16,747 nucleotides of DNA. It comes from SFFI01 sp964398655 (GTDB taxonomy: Bacteria > Bacillota > Clostridia > Saccharofermentanales > DTU023). The DNA is taken from contig CAYNNG010000031.1 in NCBI GenBank assembly GCA_964398655.1, forward strand, positions 1 through 16,747, given 5' to 3'. The position numbers were made by a program, and so were the translations under genes. Under the pieces are notes generated by a model. It was not told where the DNA came from, made no database searches, and saw only the letters and a program-made list of their open reading frames with translations. Within the stretch, counting starts at the first letter, position 1. Every line of letters starts with the position of its first letter. Below are positions 14,403 to 16,747 of this stretch, one piece after another.

Positions 14403-16019
14403 ATGTCAAAACATATTTTTGTTACAGGAGGTGTGGTCTCTGGCCTGGGCAAGGGCATAACCGCAGCTTCCTTAGGACGTTTATTAAAGGCGCGGGGCCT
14501 CAAAATTGCCGCCCAAAAACTGGACCCCTACCTCAATGTAGACCCGGGTACCCTCAGCCCCTACCAGCACGGGGAAGTTTACGTCACCGAAGACGGAGCG
14601 GAAACCGACCTGGACCTGGGCCACTATGAGCGCTTTATTGATGAAAACCTCAACCAGTTTTCCAACCTCACCTCCGGCCGGGCCTACCAAAACGTGATTG
14701 ACCAGGAGCGGCGGGGGGCCTATATGGGCAATACGGTCCAGGTGATCCCCCATATTACCGATGAAATCAAGGGCTTTATCTATAAACTGGCCGACCATAC
14801 CCAGGCTGACGTCGTCATCACGGAAATCGGCGGCACCATTGGCGACATGGAATCCGCCCCCTTCCTGGAAGCCGCCCGTCAGGTCTGGCAGGAACTGGGC
14901 CCCGACAACGTGATTTTCATTCACGTTACCCTGGTTCCCTACTTAAAGGCCTCCAAGGAGCACAAGTCCAAGCCCACCCAGCACTCCGTAAACGTCCTGC
15001 AAAGCCTGGGCATCCAGCCCGACATCCTGGTCCTGCGCTCGGATGAACCCCTGCCTCCCAGTATCTTCAAAAAAGTCTCCCTCTTCGGCAACGTGCCAGA
15101 AGAAGCGGTTATTAGCAATATCTCCCTTGACACCCTCTACGAAGCACCGCTCATGCTGGAAGAAAGCCATCTTTCCGACCTGGTTTGCAAAAAGCTCAAG
15201 CTCAACTGTAAGGAGCCAGACCTCACAGCCTGGCGGAACTTGGTGGACCATATCAAGCACCCCAAGCACCAGGTGACCATTGGCCTGGTCGGCAAATATG
15301 TCCAACTCCACGACGCCTACCTCTCCGTAGCGGAAGCCCTCCGCCACGCGGGTTATCCCGACCAGATTGAGGTGGATATCCGCTGGATCGATGCCGAAGC
15401 CATTGAAAGCCAAGGTCCCGCGGCCTTCCTGTCCGATGTAGACGGCGTGATTGTCCCCGGAGGCTTTGGCGCGCGGGGCATCGAAGGCCTGATCGCTGCC
15501 ATCCAATACGCGCGCGAAAACAGCCTGCCCCTTCTGGGCATCTGCCTGGGCATGCAGTGCATGGTTATTGAATACGCCCGCCACGTCTGCGGCTGGAAAC
15601 TGGCTAACTCCCGCGAATTTGACCCAGAAAGCCCCCACAAGGTCATCGACTTTATGCCCGGCCAAAACGATCAGATCGACCTAGGTGGCACCCTGCGCCT
15701 GGGCGCCTACCCCTGCCAAATTGTTCCAGAAACCCAGATGGCCCAAGCCTACGGCGGCGCGGAACTCATTGAAGAACGCCACCGCCACCGCTATGAATTC
15801 AACAATTCCTATAGGGAAGAACTCACGGCCAAGGGCCTGGTCTTAAGCGGCCTCTCCCAAGACGGCCGCCTGGTAGAAGCCGTGGAAGTTCCCGGCTCCA
15901 CCCTCTGCCTGGGCGTACAATTCCACCCCGAATTCAAGAGCCGGCCCAACCGGCCCCACCCCCTCTTCCTGGCCCTCATCCAGGCCGCCCACCAGCACCG
16001 CCAGCAAAAAAACAGCTAG
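14403..16019 (+). CDS. pyrG: CTP synthase (glutamine-hydrolysing)
   Basis: The 538-residue enzyme makes CTP from UTP, ATP and glutamine, the last step of pyrimidine nucleotide synthesis. The synthetase domain (about 1-270) has the P-loop GGVVSGLGKG (Lys17), KLDPYLNVDPGTLSPYQHGEVYVTEDGAETDLD split over the nucleotide and magnesium sites, and EIGGTIGDMES. The class I glutamine amidotransferase domain has PGGFGARG, nucleophile Cys381 (in GICLGMQ) and His508/Glu510 (in QFHPEF). The length equals the family norm when translation starts at ATG 14403 (MSKHIFVTGG), the usual N-terminus. In-frame ATG 14361 and TTG 14334 would add 14 or 23 unlike residues. No strong ribosome binding site precedes 14403: GAGAGACGGG ends 12 bases upstream. 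The stop codon lies inside the terminator hairpin of the convergent neighbour. With nrdJ it supplies DNA precursors, but a 177-bp gap suggests separate control. Confidence 0.95.
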   Translation: MSKHIFVTGGVVSGLGKGITAASLGRLLKARGLKIAAQKLDPYLNVDPGTLSPYQHGEVYVTEDGAETDLDLGHYERFIDENLNQFSNLTSGRAYQNVIDQERRGAYMGNTVQVIPHITDEIKGFIYKLADHTQADVVITEIGGTIGDMESAPFLEAARQVWQELGPDNVIFIHVTLVPYLKASKEHKSKPTQHSVNVLQSLGIQPDILVLRSDEPLPPSIFKKVSLFGNVPEEAVISNISLDTLYEAPLMLEESHLSDLVCKKLKLNCKEPDLTAWRNLVDHIKHPKHQVTIGLVGKYVQLHDAYLSVAEALRHAGYPDQIEVDIRWIDAEAIESQGPAAFLSDVDGVIVPGGFGARGIEGLIAAIQYARENSLPLLGICLGMQCMVIEYARHVCGWKLANSREFDPESPHKVIDFMPGQNDQIDLGGTLRLGAYPCQIVPETQMAQAYGGAELIEERHRHRYEFNNSYREELTAKGLVLSGLSQDGRLVEAVEVPGSTLCLGVQFHPEFKSRPNRPHPLFLALIQAAHQHRQQKNS

Positions 16020-16045
16020 CCCCGGCGAAAAGCCAAGGCTAGCTG
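16006..16045 (-). terminator. Rho-independent terminator of the minus-strand amidohydrolase, overlapping the pyrG end
   Basis: CAGCTAGCC (16013-16021) and GGCTAGCTG (16037-16045) form a perfect 9-bp stem. The loop can fold a further GGC/GCC mini-stem around GAAAA. Read on the minus strand, the hairpin is followed at once by seven T (A-run 16006-16012 on the + strand), the classic terminator form, 24 bp past the amidohydrolase stop. On the + strand no T-run follows, so termination of pyrG there would be weaker. The pyrG stop TAG (16017-16019) is in the stem, and the A-run encodes the last pyrG residues. Confidence 0.85.
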
Positions 16046-16069
16046 GGGTAGATTAGTGTTAGGGTGCTT

Positions 16070-16747
16070 CTAACGCATAAAGGCCCAGTTACCATCCACC
16101 ATGGTGCGAACGCAGTGGGCATCCGCATCTAGGCCTGGTATGCCTTTATACAAGCAGAGGTCGGCGTCTTTACCTTCCTCAATGGAACCAACCCGGTCAT
16201 CAATCAATCCGATCTGGGCAGCTTGAATCGTGAGCATGCGTAAAACACTTTCGTGAGGGGCACCAAAGCGGAGGGCCTCCCCGGCTTGCGTGACGATCTG
16301 GTCAGGGTGCAGGATGGGGCCGTCCGTCATAATGGCGCAGTTAACGCCTCTTTCATCTAGCACGGCCAGACTCTCAATATCAATCTTACCGCACTCACCC
16401 GGCAGGAGGGGTACGCCGATTGGCCCGTAGATTAAGCCATGTAAATGCTTTGAGCCGCAGATTTCTTCATAAAAGTCGCTGCTGCCCCAGGCGTGATCAA
16501 GCGTACATAAGATATCAAACTCCTCCGCTATCCGAAGGGTGGTCAGCATATCAAACTGCTCACAATGCACCTTAATGGGTATCTCTTTGCGCAGGACCCG
16601 GCCAACATTTTCTAAGCCCTGGTCATAAGTAGGCGCCTCACCCTTACCCTGTTTGGCTAAGTCTTGTTTAGCCAGGTAGGCTTGGCCCCGTCTCAAGCAA
16701 TCGCGAATCACTTCAGCTATGCCCATGCGGGTCATGGGACGCTCTTT
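16070..16747 (-). CDS. Imidazolonepropionase-like amidohydrolase, N-terminus cut by the window edge
   Basis: The visible part is the C-terminal 225 residues of a metal-dependent hydrolase of the amidohydrolase superfamily, in the imidazolonepropionase-like subgroup. Metal-site motifs are present: IKVHCEQF (His codon at 16565-16567), TLDHAWGS (His codon 16493-16495) and IMTDGP (Asp codon 16322-16324). The typical C-terminal strand follows (LTIQAAQIGLIDDRVGSIEEGKDADLCLYKG), ending in MVDGNWAF. The frame stays open through the right edge (KERP before an internal Met at 16733-16735), so that Met is probably not the start and the first barrel half with its HxH is outside. Such proteins hydrolyse cyclic amides, dipeptides or related compounds; the substrate is unknown. 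It is convergent with pyrG, with its own terminator. Confidence 0.87.
   Translation of the reverse strand, partial: KERPMTRMGIAEVIRDCLRRGQAYLAKQDLAKQGKGEAPTYDQGLENVGRVLRKEIPIKVHCEQFDMLTTLRIAEEFDILCTLDHAWGSSDFYEEICGSKHLHGLIYGPIGVPLLPGECGKIDIESLAVLDERGVNCAIMTDGPILHPDQIVTQAGEALRFGAPHESVLRMLTIQAAQIGLIDDRVGSIEEGKDADLCLYKGIPGLDADAHCVRTMVDGNWAFMR

Noticed and set aside
14943..15665. 240-codon minus-strand open frame within pyrG
   Set aside because: It is fully antisense to conserved CTP synthase sequence and shows no recognisable domain.
1204..16747. A histidine-utilisation system, from the HutD-like gene and the imidazolonepropionase-like gene
   Set aside because: The two genes are about 14 kb apart on opposite strands with unrelated genes between, no hutH, hutU or hutG is present, and the amidohydrolase subgroup is broad.

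Overview
The window is ordinary chromosomal housekeeping DNA from a bacterium, most likely a moderately GC-rich member of the Bacillota. The main evidence is a rexB-rexA (addB-addA) helicase-nuclease pair in place of RecBCD, strong AGGAGG-like ribosome binding sites, an adenosylcobalamin-dependent class II ribonucleotide reductase, and G/C-biased third codon positions. The B12-dependent reductase fits an anaerobic or facultative lifestyle. I cannot name the genus. There is no sign of phage, transposon, CRISPR array or defence island, and I did not find a new multi-gene system. The unusual signals are regulatory and architectural.

Layout. Positions 1-167 are non-coding and hold five tandem copies of a degenerate 10-bp unit, then a putative promoter. 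Four genes follow on the + strand with almost no space between them, probably as one transcription unit: an aldo/keto reductase (168-1187), a HutD/Ves-family cupin (1204-1788, GTG start), RexB/AddB (1795-5115) and RexA/AddA (5118-9425, or from 5112 with an ATGA overlap). RexB and RexA together form the double-strand-break resection machine. The first two genes have no evident link to repair.

An AT-rich 131-bp gap (9426-9556) carries a promoter and a good match to the NrdR box, with a second palindrome exactly 32 bp downstream. It leads into nrdJ (9557-12610), so dNTP synthesis is probably under NrdR control here. A K+(Na+)/H+ antiporter with two C-terminal RCK_C domains follows after 34 bp (12645-14225).

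A 177-bp gap (14226-14402) holds a second tandem array, of about 9-bp units, before pyrG (CTP synthase, 14403-16019). pyrG converges on a minus-strand imidazolonepropionase-like amidohydrolase (16070 to beyond the right edge). The terminator of that minus-strand gene lies across the 3' end of pyrG, so the pyrG stop codon is inside the hairpin and its last sense codons encode the U-tract. No protein-less stretch exceeds about 180 bp.
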